A stretch of DNA of 5,662 nucleotides from Flavobacteriales bacterium (GTDB lineage: Bacteria > Bacteroidota > Bacteroidia > Flavobacteriales_D > Cryomorphaceae): contig JAIVHQ010000067.1 of assembly GCA_020200995.1 (NCBI GenBank), positions 1 to 5,662 on the forward strand, given 5' to 3'. Made by a program: the position numbers and the translations under genes. The notes beneath the pieces are model-generated. The model saw only the letters and a list, made by a program, of their open reading frames with translations, was not told where the DNA came from and ran no database searches. Within the stretch, counting starts at the first letter, position 1; each line of letters opens with the position of its first letter. Below are positions 5,241 through 5,662 of the stretch, in pieces.

Positions 5241-5662
5241 ATAATTAATGGTCATTGATCCTTCTGTTATGACATGATCAGGCGTCGACTGAAAAACGTC
5301 TTGCACAGCGTTAAATTCGAAAGTTCCAGTCAGGATTTTCTCGTTTAGATCGTGCGATTCCACAACCATGGTTCCCGACGTTCCGAGATGGGTTATAAAT
5401 TGTGCATTGGTATACTGCATGATCAATGTCGTCGGTGATCCAATGCTGTAACTGCCGGGGGTTATATCATCGGCAACAGTAATGGTGATGGCTTCTGCCG
5501 AGGTTGCTGACTTCATAGCTGTGATCATAATTGCATCGATGGCAGGTTGTGCCGATGCGCTTATTACAGCGGCATTGTAATCATTTCCGTCAAGCTTTGC
5601 GAAGAAGCTGGTTTCACCGCCGCCTCCGCCACCGCCACCGCCTGTATCGATATCAATATCGG
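5238..5662 (-). CDS. DUF6252-like lipoprotein, C-terminal part (5' end outside window)
   Basis: The minus-strand frame is open from the right edge (first full codon at 5660) to TGA 5240-5238, giving 140 residues. The ATG at 5528 is internal: codons upstream continue sensible protein, and the fold's first strand lies before it. In order the visible protein has an acidic 'DIDIDT' stretch, nine glycines in a row (5642-5616), 'FFAKLDGNDYNAAVI', then alternating strands including 'AEAITITVADDITPGSYSIG', 'SGTMVVESHDLNEKILTGTFEFNA' and the end 'ITEGSMTINY'. This order, with an 'F-A-x-(I/L)-D-G' opening, a 'G-x-Y-x-(I/L)-G' centre and a 'G-T-F-x-F' strand near the end, is typical of DUF6252-type secreted lipoproteins of Bacteroidota, whose function is unknown. 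The glycine run would be the linker after a lipobox lying outside the window; that part is inference. A strong terminator follows the stop. Confidence 0.75.
   Translation of the reverse strand, partial: DIDIDTGGGGGGGGGETSFFAKLDGNDYNAAVISASAQPAIDAIMITAMKSATSAEAITITVADDITPGSYSIGSPTTLIMQYTNAQFITHLGTSGTMVVESHDLNEKILTGTFEFNAVQDVFQSTPDHVITEGSMTINY

Noticed and set aside
1..5662. CRISPR arrays, tRNA or rRNA genes, insertion sequences
   Set aside because: No regularly spaced repeats, cloverleaf-like segments, rRNA-like sequence or transposase frames were seen in the window.

Overview
The window looks like chromosomal DNA from a member of the Bacteroidota. The supporting signs are an AsmA-like C-terminal region of the Bacteroidota kind, a lipoprotein combining SprB-type repeats with a Fibrobacter succinogenes major paralogous domain, acidic residues just after a lipobox cysteine, a DUF6252-like lipoprotein with a poly-glycine linker, and A/T-rich leaders without a Shine-Dalgarno sequence before the clearest starts. 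Base composition is fairly balanced. I cannot name a genus.

Layout, left to right. (1) Bases 1-672 hold the C-terminal part of an AsmA-like envelope protein, closed by an intrinsic terminator whose stem overlaps the stop codon. (2) Bases 769-1288 hold a small type II toxin-antitoxin locus. The antitoxin is intact, and the RelE/ParE-like toxin is cut at codon 52 by one in-frame TAA, with family-like sequence continuing in the same frame to its natural end. An inverted repeat just upstream is a candidate operator. (3) Bases 1459-3132 hold a complete formate--tetrahydrofolate ligase gene (fhs), the one clear housekeeping gene here. (4) Bases 3145-3598 hold a decayed gene for a small lipoprotein with a CxxCH heme-type motif, carrying two stops and a frameshift at a probable deletion. 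(5) Bases 3793-4908 hold an intact lipoprotein with two SprB-like repeats and a FISUMP domain. (6) Bases 4909-5237 are a convergent intergenic stretch with a strong minus-strand terminator. (7) Bases 5238-5662 hold, on the minus strand, the C-terminal part of a DUF6252-like lipoprotein that runs off the right edge.

The genes do not form one pathway. fhs supplies 10-formyl-tetrahydrofolate, and most of the remaining intact genes concern the cell envelope. The clearest theme is gene decay: two broken genes lie either side of an intact fhs. I do not see a convincing new multi-gene system. The observations most worth following are the toxin with a single disabling stop beside an intact antitoxin, and the eroded CxxCH lipoprotein.
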